A DNA stretch of 64,000 nt from Mycobacterium sp. Aquia_213 (GCF_026625985.1 NZ_CP113116.1:1984001-2048000); one strand, 5' to 3'; positions 54,151-63,592 are shown, counted from the first letter of the stretch. Numbers and translations: made by a program. Notes: generated by a model not told the origin, from the letters alone.

Positions 54151-55007
54151 CCGAGACCGCATCACCTTCCCCCGCCACGGGCCAGACCAAGCGCCCCACT
54201 CGTCCAGTCGTGCTTTTGGTCCCGGTGCCGGGAAACAGCATCATGCACCAGTTGTGGGCCGGTACCAAACTGCTGGTTGTCGTCGGCACCGCGGTGCTGC
54301 TGACCTTCTATCCGAGTTGGGTGACCATCGGACTACTCGGCGGCCTGACGGTGGCGGCCGTGTGGCTTGCCCACATTCCACGCGGTGCCCTGCCCTCGGT
54401 ACCGCGCTGGCTCTGGCTCGTGATCGGGGTGGGTTTTGTGACCGCCGCGCTCGCCGGTGGCAGTCCGGTGATTTCGCTGGGCGGGCTGCACGTCGCTCTC
54501 GGCGGATCATTGCACTTCCTGCGGATGACCGCGCTGACCATCCTGCTGATAACGCTCGGTGCGATTGTCTCCTGGACGACCAATGTCGCCGAAATCGGGC
54601 CCGCGCTGGCAACTTTGGGCCGCCCATTCAAGATATTCCGGATCCCGATCGACGAATGGGCGGCGGCGTTGGCACTCGCATTGCGCGCCTTCCCGATGTT
54701 GATCGAGGAATTCCAGGTGCTCTACGCAGCCCGTCGGCTACGTCCCAAAGAGGTGCCGCCCACGCGCAGGGCTCGGCGCAAGCAACAGGGCCGTGAGGTG
54801 ATCGACCTGCTCGCGACGGCCATGGTGGTGGCGTTGCGGCGCGCCGACGAGATGGGCGATGCGATCACCGCTCGCGGCGGGGCGGGTCAGCTCGCCGCAT
54901 CTCCGGCCCGCCCGAAACTGGCGGACTGGGTGACACTTGCCCTCTTTGTCGCTGCGGGCGCCGCCTCGGTGGTGCTCGATACGATGCTGCATCTCAGTGC
55001 GATTTGA
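54147..55007 (+). CDS. ECF transporter T component (CbiQ/EcfT)
   Basis: A 286-residue membrane protein that couples the ATPases to the substrate-binding part. Several hydrophobic helices are followed by a cytosolic coupling region with two Ala-Arg motifs (ALRAFPMLIEEFQVLYAARRLR and VALRRADEMGDAITARG), the EcfT hallmark. GTG overlaps the stop of the upstream gene (GTGA), so both are made together. Confidence 0.93.
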   Translation: MTETASPSPATGQTKRPTRPVVLLVPVPGNSIMHQLWAGTKLLVVVGTAVLLTFYPSWVTIGLLGGLTVAAVWLAHIPRGALPSVPRWLWLVIGVGFVTAALAGGSPVISLGGLHVALGGSLHFLRMTALTILLITLGAIVSWTTNVAEIGPALATLGRPFKIFRIPIDEWAAALALALRAFPMLIEEFQVLYAARRLRPKEVPPTRRARRKQQGREVIDLLATAMVVALRRADEMGDAITARGGAGQLAASPARPKLADWVTLALFVAAGAASVVLDTMLHLSAI

Positions 55008-55042
55008 CGAGCCGGTTGCCACTCTTCGCGTAGCGTAAGCGC

Positions 55043-55495
55043 GTGGCCGACATTCAGCGCACTCGTATCATTGCGGCTCGCGTGCAAGAAGTCTGGGATG
55101 TCCTGGCGGACTTCGGTGCCATCAGCGCCTGGGCCGACAATGTCGACCACTCGTGCATCCTGTTTTCGGGCGCCGATGGGGCGCCGGTCGGTACGACCAG
55201 GCGAGTGCAGGTCAAACGCGACACTCTCGTCGAGCGCATCATCGAGTTCGACCCGCCGCACGTGCTCGCCTATGAGATCGAGGGCCTGCCCCGGTTGTTG
55301 CGCCGGGTGACCAACTGCTGGACGCTCGCGGCGAGCTCGGGCGATGCGACCGCCGTGACCCTGACCAGCACCGTCGAAATCGGCCCTCGCCCACCGCAAA
55401 AGCTTGCCGAGCGCATTGTGTGTCGCGTCGCTGTACGGCAGTCCGATTCGATGCTTGCCGGGCTCGCGAAACGATTGGAGAATGCGCGTGTCTGA
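55043..55495 (+). CDS. SRPBCC (polyketide cyclase/START-like) protein
   Basis: A 150-residue hydrophobic-pocket protein of the SRPBCC fold (RTRIIAARVQEVWDVLADFGAISAWADNVDHS at the N terminus; IGPRPPQKLAERIVCRVAVRQSDSMLAGLAKRLE as the long C-terminal helix). Likely binds or modifies a lipid-like ligand. It starts with GTG and overlaps the sulfatase gene by 14 bases, suggesting linked roles. Confidence 0.88.
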   Translation: MADIQRTRIIAARVQEVWDVLADFGAISAWADNVDHSCILFSGADGAPVGTTRRVQVKRDTLVERIIEFDPPHVLAYEIEGLPRLLRRVTNCWTLAASSGDATAVTLTSTVEIGPRPPQKLAERIVCRVAVRQSDSMLAGLAKRLENARV

Positions 55496-57278
55496 TCGAC
55501 CCGACATCGTCATCCTGATGACCGACGAGGAACGTGCGGTGCCGCCGTACGAGACGCCCGGCGTGCTCGCCTGGCGTGACCGAATACTGCTAGGGCGCAA
55601 GTGGTTCGACGATCACGGCGTTAGCTTCGGCCGGCACTACACGGGCTCGCTTGCCTGTGTGCCCAGCCGTCCGACCATCTTCACCGGGCAGTACCCCGAT
55701 TTGCATGGCGTCACCCAGACCGACGGCATCGGGAAGACGGCAGACGATTCCCGCATGCGCTGGCTGCGCCGCGGCGAGGTGCCCACCCTGGGTAACTGGT
55801 TCCGCGCGGCGGGCTACGACACGCACTACGACGGCAAGTGGCACATCTCGCACGCGGATCTGACCGATCCCGACACCGGCCGTCCGCTGGCCACCAACGA
55901 CGACGACGGCGTCGTCGACCCGGTCGCGGTGAGGCGCTACCTCGACGCGGATCCGCTTGGGCCGTATGGCTTTTCCGGGTGGGTCGGCCCGGAGCCGCAC
56001 GGGTCGCTGCTGGGCAATGCCGGTATTCGCCGCGATCCGCTGATCGCCGATCGTGTCGTCGCCTGGCTCACCGACCGGTACTCCCGCCGTCGTGCCGGCG
56101 ACCCCGCCGCACTGCGGCCGTTCCTGCTTGTCGCCAGCTTCGTCAACCCCCACGACATCGTGCTGTTCCCGCTGTGGTCGCGTCGCAGTCCGGTCAAGCC
56201 GTCACCGCTGGACCCGCCCCCGGTCGCCCCGGCGCCCACCGCCGACGAGGACCTGTCGACCAAGCCGGCCGCGCAGATCGCCTTCCGCGAGGCCTATTAC
56301 TCGGGCTACGGTCCGGCGCCCGCGATCGACCGGACCTACGAGCGCGGCGCGCAGCGCTACCGCGATCTCTATTACCGCCTGCACGCCGAGGTGGACGCAC
56401 CGATCGATCGCGTCAGACGTGCCGTCACCGAAGGTGGTTCGGAGGACGCGGTTTTGGTGCGTACCGCCGATCACGGCGATCTGCTGGGCGCCCACGGCGG
56501 ACTGCACCAGAAATGGTTCAACCTCTATGACGAGGCCACCCGCGTTCCCTTCGTGATCGCCCGCATCGGTGCGCGCGCGACGCAGCCCCGGGTGGTGACG
56601 GCGCCGACATCGCATGTCGACCTGGTCCCGACGCTGCTGGGAGCCGCGGGAGTCGACGTCACGGAAGTGGCTGGCGCGCTGGCTGAGTCGTTCTCGGAGG
56701 TCCACGAGTTACCCGGCCGCGATCTGATGCCGGTCGTCGACGGCGCGCCCGCCGACGACACCCGGGCCGTCTACCTGATGACCCGCGACAACATGCTCGA
56801 AGGGGATAGCGGCGTATCGGGCCTGGGGCGCCGTCTGAAGCAAACGGTCAATCCGCCTGCGCCGCTGCGTATCCGGGTTCCGGCGCACACCGCGTCGAAT
56901 TTCGAAGGCCTGGTTGTGCGGGTTGACGATGCCGGCGGCGCCGGACACCTGTGGAAGCTGGTCCGCACCTTCGACGATCCGGGGACCTGGACCGAACCGG
57001 GCGTTCGCCATCTGGCGGCCAATGGCGTTGGGGGAGAGGCGTATCGGACGTCGCCGCTGGATGATCAATGGGAGCTGTACGACCTGACCGCCGACCCGAT
57101 CGAAGCCGACAACCGCTGGACGGATCCCGCGCTGCATGACCTCCGGCAGCACCTGCGGATGCAGCTGAAGCAGGCCCGGGCGAGTTCAGTGCCGGAACGA
57201 AACCAGCCGTGGCCCTACGCAACTCGCCGGCCGCCGACATCGGAGTCCAGGCTGGCGCGCTGGTTCGGCGCTCGCTGA
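55482..57278 (+). CDS. Type I sulfatase
   Basis: A roughly 598-residue sulfatase that hydrolyses sulfate esters. The formylglycine motif C-x-P-S-R is seen in GSLACVPSRPTIFTGQYPDLHGV (Cys near residue 60), with metal ligands in ILMTDEE and RTADHGDLLGAHGG and a Lys/His in DGKWHISH. It needs the formylglycine-generating enzyme, which is not in the window. No signal peptide, so probably cytosolic. Start ATG 55482 or GTG 55488, both inside the preceding gene. Sulfate released could feed cysteine synthesis. Confidence 0.92.
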   Translation: MRVSDRPDIVILMTDEERAVPPYETPGVLAWRDRILLGRKWFDDHGVSFGRHYTGSLACVPSRPTIFTGQYPDLHGVTQTDGIGKTADDSRMRWLRRGEVPTLGNWFRAAGYDTHYDGKWHISHADLTDPDTGRPLATNDDDGVVDPVAVRRYLDADPLGPYGFSGWVGPEPHGSLLGNAGIRRDPLIADRVVAWLTDRYSRRRAGDPAALRPFLLVASFVNPHDIVLFPLWSRRSPVKPSPLDPPPVAPAPTADEDLSTKPAAQIAFREAYYSGYGPAPAIDRTYERGAQRYRDLYYRLHAEVDAPIDRVRRAVTEGGSEDAVLVRTADHGDLLGAHGGLHQKWFNLYDEATRVPFVIARIGARATQPRVVTAPTSHVDLVPTLLGAAGVDVTEVAGALAESFSEVHELPGRDLMPVVDGAPADDTRAVYLMTRDNMLEGDSGVSGLGRRLKQTVNPPAPLRIRVPAHTASNFEGLVVRVDDAGGAGHLWKLVRTFDDPGTWTEPGVRHLAANGVGGEAYRTSPLDDQWELYDLTADPIEADNRWTDPALHDLRQHLRMQLKQARASSVPERNQPWPYATRRPPTSESRLARWFGAR

Positions 57279-57316
57279 CCCTTCGTTAAACCGCGAGCGT
57301 TCGGCGCTCGCTGACC
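57263..57316. terminator. Hairpin with flanking 18-bp direct repeat
   Basis: A perfect 7-bp stem GCGAGCG-TTCGG-CGCTCGC (57293-57311) lies between the convergent sulfatase and Lrp genes. The 18 bases from GTTCGG to TGACC occur twice identically (57263-57280 and 57299-57316), so the stem's right arm duplicates the last codons and stop of the sulfatase. Confidence 0.75.
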
Positions 57317-57762
57317 TAGGTCCGCATTCGGTCGATGAGGTTTGACAGCACGACGATGCTTTCGCTGCGCTCGATGTCGGCACTCTCCCGGATGCGCTCC
57401 AGTGCCGACTCCAGGTGGCGCATGTCGCGGGCCAGCACATGAAGGATCGCGTCGGAGGTACCGGTCACCGTCGCCGCGCTGACCACCTCGGGCATGTCCA
57501 CCCAGGCTGCGCGCAACTGATCGGGCGCGATCGTGCCGTGGCAGTACACCTGCACATAGGCTTCGGTGTTCCAGCCCAGCGCGTTGCGGTCGACGACCGT
57601 GGTGAAGCCCCTGATCACGCCGTTGTCGATCATCCGGTCAACGCGTCGTTTCACCGCCGGTGCGGACAAATTCACCTTCTCGCCGATCTCGGCGAAGGTG
57701 GCTCGCGCATGCTCGGTGAGCTCGGTGAGGATGCGCTCGTCGGTGTCGTCGAGGCGGTCCAT
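57316..57762 (-). CDS. Lrp/AsnC-family regulator
   Basis: A 148-residue feast/famine regulator (Rv2324-like) with an N-terminal helix-turn-helix (DERILTELTEHARATFAEIGEKVNLSAPAVKRRVDRMIDNGVI) and a C-terminal RAM ligand domain (VVSAATVTGTSDAILHVLARDM). ATG 57762 follows AAAAAGGGGGGGCG. It is divergent from the ddaH-rocD-rocE genes and probably controls them in response to arginine or ornithine. Confidence 0.94.
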   Translation of the reverse strand: MDRLDDTDERILTELTEHARATFAEIGEKVNLSAPAVKRRVDRMIDNGVIRGFTTVVDRNALGWNTEAYVQVYCHGTIAPDQLRAAWVDMPEVVSAATVTGTSDAILHVLARDMRHLESALERIRESADIERSESIVVLSNLIDRMRT

Positions 57763-57785
57763 CGCCCCCCCTTTTTCGTCAGTGT

Positions 57786-57828
57786 GCAATGAATCGCTGT
57801 ATGTGGCACCTTAGCGCAATAAATCGTT
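57786..57828. promoter_or_regulatory. Candidate Lrp operator: two 13-base repeats 30 bases apart
   Basis: GCAATGAATCGCT (57786-57798) and GCAATAAATCGTT (57816-57828) differ by two bases and lie exactly 30 bases, about three helical turns, apart in the Lrp/ddaH divergent promoter region. The phasing fits cooperative binding of an Lrp oligomer on one face of DNA. Confidence 0.55.
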
Positions 57829-57886
57829 CATAGACACGCAAGAATCGGCGTTTGATTGTGTTCAGAAGCCAAAATACCCTGGAAAT

Positions 57887-58762
57887 GTGACGGATTACTA
57901 TGTCGACCCGGCGCCCCGTGCCGTGCCCGCGGCATGGCAAGACGCCGCCCTCACGCGGTTCAGAACGCCTCAGACCCGTCGGTACGCGATGACGCCGCCG
58001 ACCTACTTCGCGGTCGAATACGCCATCAACCCGTGGATGGACGTCAGCGCGCCCGTGGACGTCGACGTCGCACTCGCGCAGTGGGAGGGTCTGCGGCGGA
58101 CCTACCTGCGACTCGGCCATCGCGTGGACATCGTCGAGCCGGTATCCGGTCTGCCGGATATGGTCTACGCCGCCAACGGCGGGTTCGTCGCGGGCGATGT
58201 CGCGATCGTCGCCCGATTCCGCTACGAGCAGCGCGCCGGTGAGGCGACGGCGTACGGCGAATGGATGTCGTCGATGGGTTATCGGCCCGTCACCACCCGC
58301 TACGTCAACGAGGGGCAGGGCGACCTGCTGATGGTCGGCGAAATGGTGTTGGCGGGCTATGGCTTTCGCACCGACCGGCGCGCACATGCCGAGGTCTCGG
58401 CGGCGTTGCGCATGCCGGTGGTCTCGCTCGAGCTGGTGGACCCGCGGTTCTACCACCTCGACACCGCGCTCGCCGTTCTTGACGATCACACGATCGCGTT
58501 CTACCCCCCGGCGTTCAGCGCGGCAGCACAGGAGCAGCTGCACGCACTGTTCCCCGACGCTATCGTGGTAGGGAGCGCAGACGCCTACGTGCTTGGCCTC
58601 AATGTGGTATCCGACGGCCTGCATGTCGTGCTTCCTTGCGCCGCAACGGGTTTCGCAGCCCAGTTGCGGGAAGTGGGCTTCGATCCCGTCGGCGTCGATC
58701 TCTCCGAGCTGCTCAAGGGGGGCGGTTCCGTCAAGTGCTGCACATTGGAGGTGTTTGAATGA
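57887..58762 (+). CDS. ddaH: DDAH/arginine dihydrolase-like amidinotransferase family enzyme
   Basis: A 291-residue guanidine-modifying enzyme (Rv2323c-like) expected to hydrolyse a guanidino group of arginine or methylarginine. Active-site elements are GLPDMVYAANGGFVAGD (substrate Asp/Asn), FYHLDTALAVLDD (His) and GGGSVKCCTLEVFE (Cys near the C terminus). The product would feed the next enzyme, ornithine aminotransferase, whose start overlaps by four bases. Start GTG 57887. Which arginine derivative is used is not settled by sequence. Confidence 0.9.
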   Translation: MTDYYVDPAPRAVPAAWQDAALTRFRTPQTRRYAMTPPTYFAVEYAINPWMDVSAPVDVDVALAQWEGLRRTYLRLGHRVDIVEPVSGLPDMVYAANGGFVAGDVAIVARFRYEQRAGEATAYGEWMSSMGYRPVTTRYVNEGQGDLLMVGEMVLAGYGFRTDRRAHAEVSAALRMPVVSLELVDPRFYHLDTALAVLDDHTIAFYPPAFSAAAQEQLHALFPDAIVVGSADAYVLGLNVVSDGLHVVLPCAATGFAAQLREVGFDPVGVDLSELLKGGGSVKCCTLEVFE

Positions 58763-59991
58763 CGATTCTCGACCACCCGACTTCGGTGACCACCAACGAC
58801 GCGATATCGCTCGTCGAAGAGTATGCGGCGCACAACTATTCGCCGCTCCCCGTGGTGGCGGCAAGCGCCGAGGGTGCTTGGATCACCGACGTCGACGGCC
58901 GGCGCTACCTGGATTGTCTGGCCGCGTACTCGGCGGTCAACTTCGGCCACCGCAACCCTGAGATCACCGCGACAGCGCATGCCCAGCTCGACACCGTCAC
59001 GCTGGTCAGTCGCGCATTCCATGCCGCGAGTCTGGGACCGTTCTGCGCTGGGCTGGCCCGGCTGTGCGGCAAAGACATGGTGCTGCCGATGAACTCGGGC
59101 GCCGAAGCCGTGGAGAGTGGACTCAAGGTCGCGCGCAAGTGGGGCGCCGACGTCAAGGGTGTGCCCGAGGGTCGTGCCAATATCGTGGTGGCCGAGAACA
59201 ATTTCCACGGCCGCACGATCAGCATCGTCAGCTTCTCGTCGGACCCCACGGCGCGGGACGGCTTCGGTCCGTTCACCCCGGGGTTCCGTGCGGTGCCCTT
59301 CGGTGATGTCGCGGCGTTGGCCGACGCGATCGACGAGTACACCGTTGCGGTGCTGCTCGAACCGATCCAGGGCGAGGCCGGCATCGTCGTCCCGCCCGAC
59401 GACTACTTGCCGGCCGTTCGCGCGCTGTGCACCGAACACAACGTGCTGATGATCGCCGACGAAATCCAGTCCGGGCTGGCGCGCACCGGCTATACATTCG
59501 CCTGCGACCGCTGGGGCGTGGTGCCGGACGTCTATCTGCTCGGCAAGGCGCTGGGCGGCGGCGTCGTTCCGCTGTCGGCGGTGGTCGCCGACCGCGACAT
59601 TCTCGGCGTGCTGCATCCGGGCGAGCACGGCTCGACGTTCGGGGGCAACCCGCTGGCCGCCGCAATCGGCACCACGGTGGTCGCCATGTTGGCGCGGGGC
59701 GAATTCCAGTCCCGCTCGGCCGAGTTGGGCGCACATCTGCATCGGCGGTTGCGAGACCTGATCGGTGACGGCGTGATCGCGGTGCGTGGCTTCGGCTTGT
59801 GGGCCGGCGTCGACATCGAGCCGACCCTGGGCACCGGCAAGGAAATCAGCGTGCGGCTGGCCGAGCGTGGTGTGCTGGTGAAAGACACTCACGGTTCGAC
59901 GCTGCGGTTCGCGCCGCCGCTGGTGATCACCGAGCAGGAGATCGACTGGGCGGTCGACCAGTTCGCTGGCGTATTGCGAGAGGCTGCATAA
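58759..59991 (+). CDS. rocD: Ornithine aminotransferase RocD (intact)
   Basis: PLP enzyme converting ornithine and 2-oxoglutarate to glutamate semialdehyde and glutamate in arginine breakdown. The 410-residue protein is complete: MVLPMNSGAEAVESGLKVARKWG, ADEIQSGLARTG, PLP Lys in DVYLLGKALGGG and HGSTFGGNPLAAA. In M. tuberculosis the equivalent is split into rocD1 and rocD2, so this is the unbroken ancestral form. Confidence 0.96.
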   Translation: MTILDHPTSVTTNDAISLVEEYAAHNYSPLPVVAASAEGAWITDVDGRRYLDCLAAYSAVNFGHRNPEITATAHAQLDTVTLVSRAFHAASLGPFCAGLARLCGKDMVLPMNSGAEAVESGLKVARKWGADVKGVPEGRANIVVAENNFHGRTISIVSFSSDPTARDGFGPFTPGFRAVPFGDVAALADAIDEYTVAVLLEPIQGEAGIVVPPDDYLPAVRALCTEHNVLMIADEIQSGLARTGYTFACDRWGVVPDVYLLGKALGGGVVPLSAVVADRDILGVLHPGEHGSTFGGNPLAAAIGTTVVAMLARGEFQSRSAELGAHLHRRLRDLIGDGVIAVRGFGLWAGVDIEPTLGTGKEISVRLAERGVLVKDTHGSTLRFAPPLVITEQEIDWAVDQFAGVLREAA

Positions 59992-60018
59992 TCAGCTGAT
60001 CCAGCAATAGGGGGGCAT

Positions 60019-61446
60019 TTGCCAGCCAGCTCGTTCAGCCTGAGCCAACAGCTGCTGCGGCGCCGCCCGGCGGTCGGCGCACCCGTTGCGCACGGAGCCG
60101 CGGGTCACCTCAAGCGCGGTATCGGGACGTTCGAGCTCACCATGATCGGGGTCGGCTCGACGGTCGGCACCGGCATCTTCTTCGTGCTGTCGCAGGCGGT
60201 GCCGGAAGCGGGCCCATCGGTCATCGTCTCCTTCATCATCGCGGGGATCGCGGCTGGGCTCGCCGCCATCTGCTATGCCGAATTGGCTGCGGCCGTGCCG
60301 GTGGCGGGCTCGTCGTACTCGTACGCGTACACCACGCTGGGTGAGGCCGCCGCGGTGGCGGTGGCGGCCTGCCTGCTGCTCGAATACGGGGTGGCCACGG
60401 CCGCGGTCTCGGTGGGCTGGAGCGGCTACGTCAACAAGTTGCTGCACAACCTATTCGGATTTCAGATCCCGCATGCGTTGTCCGCGGCGCCCTGGGACTC
60501 CGACCCCGGCTACGTCAATCTGCCGGCGATCCTGCTGATCGCCATGTGTGCGCTGCTGCTGATTCGCGGCGCCAGCGAATCGGCGCGGGTCAACGCGATC
60601 ATGGTGCTGACCAAGCTGGGCGTGCTGGCCATGTTCGTGATCATCGCGTTCACCGCCTTTGACAGCAACCAGCTCAGGGACTTTGCGCCCTTCGGGGTTT
60701 CGGGCATCGGCGCGGCGGCGGGCACGATCTTCTTCTCGTTCATCGGCCTTGACGCGGTGTCGACGGCGGGTGAGGAGGTGAAGGACCCGCAGAAGACCAT
60801 GCCGCGGGCACTGATCGCTGCGCTCGCGATCGTCACCACTGTCTACGTCCTCGTCGCCCTTGCCGCGCTGGGCACCCAGCCGTGGCAGGCCTTCGCCGGG
60901 CAAGAGGACGCCGGGCTGGCCACCATCCTCGACAACGTCACGCACCAAGGCTGGGCCAGCACGATTCTGTGTGCGGGCGCGGTGATTTCGATCTTCACCG
61001 TCACCCTGATCACGATGTACGGCCAGACCCGCATCTTGTACGCGATGGGTCGCGACGGGCTGCTGTCGTCGCGCTTCGCGACGATCAACACGCGCACGAT
61101 GACTCCGGTGTCGAACACGGTGATTGTGGCGATCGCCGCCGGGACGCTGGGTGGTTTCGTCCCGCTGGAGGAGCTGGCGGACATGGTGTCCATCGGCACG
61201 CTGACCGCGTTCATCGTCGTTGCGGTGGGCGTGATCATCCTGCGGGTGCGCGAGCCGGATCTGCCACGCCCGTTCAAAGTGCCCGGTTACCCTGTCACGC
61301 CGGTGCTTTCGGTGCTGGCCTGCGGCTACATCCTCGCCAGCCTGCACTGGTACACCTGGATCGCATTCAGCGGCTGGATCTTCGTGGCGTTGATCTTCTA
61401 CTTCGTGTGGGGTCGCCACCACAGCGCGCTCAACGACGCCGACTAA
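60019..61446 (+). CDS. rocE: Amino acid permease RocE (APC family)
   Basis: A 475-residue cationic amino-acid transporter with about 12 helices. The first helix has GTFELTMIGVGSTVGTGIFFVLSQAVPEAG; later FSFIGLDAVSTAGEEVKDPQKTMPRAL is typical of the CAT/APC group. TTG at 60019 follows TAGGGGGG and fixes the start. Probably takes up arginine or ornithine for the preceding enzymes. The stop overlaps the convergent uspC stop. Confidence 0.93.
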   Translation: MPASSFSLSQQLLRRRPAVGAPVAHGAAGHLKRGIGTFELTMIGVGSTVGTGIFFVLSQAVPEAGPSVIVSFIIAGIAAGLAAICYAELAAAVPVAGSSYSYAYTTLGEAAAVAVAACLLLEYGVATAAVSVGWSGYVNKLLHNLFGFQIPHALSAAPWDSDPGYVNLPAILLIAMCALLLIRGASESARVNAIMVLTKLGVLAMFVIIAFTAFDSNQLRDFAPFGVSGIGAAAGTIFFSFIGLDAVSTAGEEVKDPQKTMPRALIAALAIVTTVYVLVALAALGTQPWQAFAGQEDAGLATILDNVTHQGWASTILCAGAVISIFTVTLITMYGQTRILYAMGRDGLLSSRFATINTRTMTPVSNTVIVAIAAGTLGGFVPLEELADMVSIGTLTAFIVVAVGVIILRVREPDLPRPFKVPGYPVTPVLSVLACGYILASLHWYTWIAFSGWIFVALIFYFVWGRHHSALNDAD

Positions 61447-62771
61447 CGCCGCGAGGCGGCATTGGCCGCGGCCTGCGCCTGCCTGAGCGTGGTCGCGACG
61501 TCGCCGCGGCCGAGGAACATCTCGTCGAAATAGCTTTGCAGCGCGGCATTTCCGGCGGCGAAGCCGGGGCCGCCCGGGGCCGGGATGCGCGGGCCCTCCA
61601 GGACGGCGAAGAAGGGTGTGACGTCGACGCCGCGCTCCGCCCAGTAGTTGAAATAGACCTGCTGGGCCGAGCGCACCGCGGGGATCGCCGCGCCCTGACT
61701 GCCCAGATAGGCATTGCCGTCGTTGCTACCCAGCCAGGCCAGCACCTCACGCACCGCGTCGGGATGTTTGGTGGACGAATTGCCCGCGGCAGCAATGCCA
61801 TTGGTGACGCTGATCCGGCCGGCGGGACCGATCGGCAGCATCGCGACCCCCCAGCGGAAGCGCGCATCGCGCGCGATCGACGCGAGGTTGTAGGTGCCGG
61901 ACTGAAACATCGCCATCCTGCCGGCCAGAAATTGGTTGCGGGAGAAGTCGCTGTTGGTATTGGTGTCCGAGGCCGGCGGCGCGACGTGGTCGTCGTTGAT
62001 CAGAGCGACCAGGTAGCGGAACGCGGCGATGGCGCCGGGGTTGTCGAACGCGAACTCGTCGCCGCGCTGGAATACGCCGCCCGCCGAGCCGATGTAATTG
62101 AGGTAGATCGCCTGCGCGTCGTTGGCCGCGTTGTAGCCCCACTGCCGCACCCGGCCGGGGTCGAAATCTGGTGTGTTCGCTCGATTTCCATTGGCATCGG
62201 CGGTGAGCCTGGCGGCGAGCGGGCGCAGGGTGTCGTCCCCGTCGGGATCCCAGCGCAGGCTGTTCAGCTGACCGGGATCGATCCCGGCGGCCGAAAGCAG
62301 GTCCGCGTTGTAGTACACGGCGATGCCGCCGTCGGTCAGCTGCGGCACGCCCCATAGCGTTCCGCCGCGGGTGAACTGGTCCACCACCGCCGGTTCCCAG
62401 TCATCGGCGTTCATGGTTTTGCTGACGTTCAGGAGCCGGCCGTTGGCGGCGTAGGCCGCGAGGTATGCGTTGGAGAGCCAGAAGATATCGTCGGCGCCGC
62501 CGCCCGCGACGTCGGTGCGCAGCGTGTTGAAGTACGTCGAGTAGGCCACCAGATTGATCCGCACCTCGATATCGGGATGCGTGCGGCTGAATGCCGCGAA
62601 CGACTCCCGGTAGGCCTCGGCGAGCGAGGCGTCCCAGATCCGCACCCGCACCACGATCTTGTTGCCATGGGGTTCGCCGGAGTAGTTCAACAGCATCGCG
62701 GCGGCGGCCAACAGCACCGCGACCAGTCCCAGCGCAGCGGCGGCGAGTGTGGAAGAACGGGGCCGGCTCAC
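61443..62771 (-). CDS. uspC: Sugar ABC transporter substrate-binding protein UspC
   Basis: A 442-residue extracytoplasmic solute-binding protein for an amino-sugar or glycerophospho-type substrate. An N-terminal membrane or signal segment (STLAAAALGLVAVLLAAAAMLL) has no clear lipobox Cys. The mature part has the family 1 binding-protein look (DPDIEV-type start, WGVPQLTDGGIAVYYNADLL, ANGNRANTPDF). GTG 62771 overlaps the uspB stop (GTGA). M. tuberculosis UspC binds amino sugars. Confidence 0.92.
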   Translation of the reverse strand: MSRPRSSTLAAAALGLVAVLLAAAAMLLNYSGEPHGNKIVVRVRIWDASLAEAYRESFAAFSRTHPDIEVRINLVAYSTYFNTLRTDVAGGGADDIFWLSNAYLAAYAANGRLLNVSKTMNADDWEPAVVDQFTRGGTLWGVPQLTDGGIAVYYNADLLSAAGIDPGQLNSLRWDPDGDDTLRPLAARLTADANGNRANTPDFDPGRVRQWGYNAANDAQAIYLNYIGSAGGVFQRGDEFAFDNPGAIAAFRYLVALINDDHVAPPASDTNTNSDFSRNQFLAGRMAMFQSGTYNLASIARDARFRWGVAMLPIGPAGRISVTNGIAAAGNSSTKHPDAVREVLAWLGSNDGNAYLGSQGAAIPAVRSAQQVYFNYWAERGVDVTPFFAVLEGPRIPAPGGPGFAAGNAALQSYFDEMFLGRGDVATTLRQAQAAANAASRR

Positions 62772-63592
62772 TTGACACCCGAGAGGACGACCGAGGCGAC
62801 GATGTGTCGCTGGGAAGCGATGAACAGCAGCACCAGCGGCACGATGGCGATCGTGGTCGCCGCCATCACCAGCGTCCATTGCGCGTTGAAGCGCGACTGC
62901 AGTTCGGCCGTTGCGACGGTGAGCACCCGCCACTTGTGGCCGCTGGTGATCACCAACGGCCACATGAAGTTATTCCATTGCGAGACCACGGTGATCAGCG
63001 TCAGCGCCGCCAGCACCGGCCGGCTCGACGGAATCACCACATGCGTGATCACGTCCAAAGTGTTGGCGCCGTCGAGGCGCGCGGCGTTGATCAAGTCGTT
63101 GGGGATCAGGCGAAAGTGCTCGCGCAGCAAGAAGATCGCGTACGGGGAGCCGAACATGAACGGCAGCACCAACGCCCAGAACGTATTGCGCAGCCCCGCT
63201 TGGGCCATCATCAGATACAGCGGCACCACGGTGACTGTCCCGGGCACCATCAACGTCGCGATATAGACCCAGAACAACATGTCGCGCCCGGCGAAGTCGA
63301 GACGCGCGAAGGCGTAGCCGGCCAGCACCGAGAAGGTCAGTTGGCCCACCAGGATGACCGCCGTCATCAATGCCGTCACCGCCGCGGCGCGGCCGAAGCC
63401 GGCACCTGCCAGGTCACCGTAGTTGGCCAGTGTGGGCGGGTGCGGCAGTTGCAGCGGTGTCCCCGTCGCGAACTGGTGTGCCGAGGTGAACGAGGTCAGT
63501 AAGCCAAGCGCGAAGGGCAGCAACGTGATCAGTGCGCCGACGATCATGCCGGCGTAGATCAGCGCGTTCACGACGCGACTAGACGAGGTCAT
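62768..63592 (-). CDS. uspB: Sugar ABC transporter permease UspB
   Basis: A 274-residue permease of the MalG type with six hydrophobic segments and the EAA loop (NDLINAARLDGANTLDVITHVVIPSSRPVLAAL). It overlaps uspA upstream by 14 bases and uspC downstream by four. No ATPase gene is visible in this window; usp systems use a shared ATPase elsewhere. Confidence 0.94.
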   Translation of the reverse strand: MTSSSRVVNALIYAGMIVGALITLLPFALGLLTSFTSAHQFATGTPLQLPHPPTLANYGDLAGAGFGRAAAVTALMTAVILVGQLTFSVLAGYAFARLDFAGRDMLFWVYIATLMVPGTVTVVPLYLMMAQAGLRNTFWALVLPFMFGSPYAIFLLREHFRLIPNDLINAARLDGANTLDVITHVVIPSSRPVLAALTLITVVSQWNNFMWPLVITSGHKWRVLTVATAELQSRFNAQWTLVMAATTIAIVPLVLLFIASQRHIVASVVLSGVK

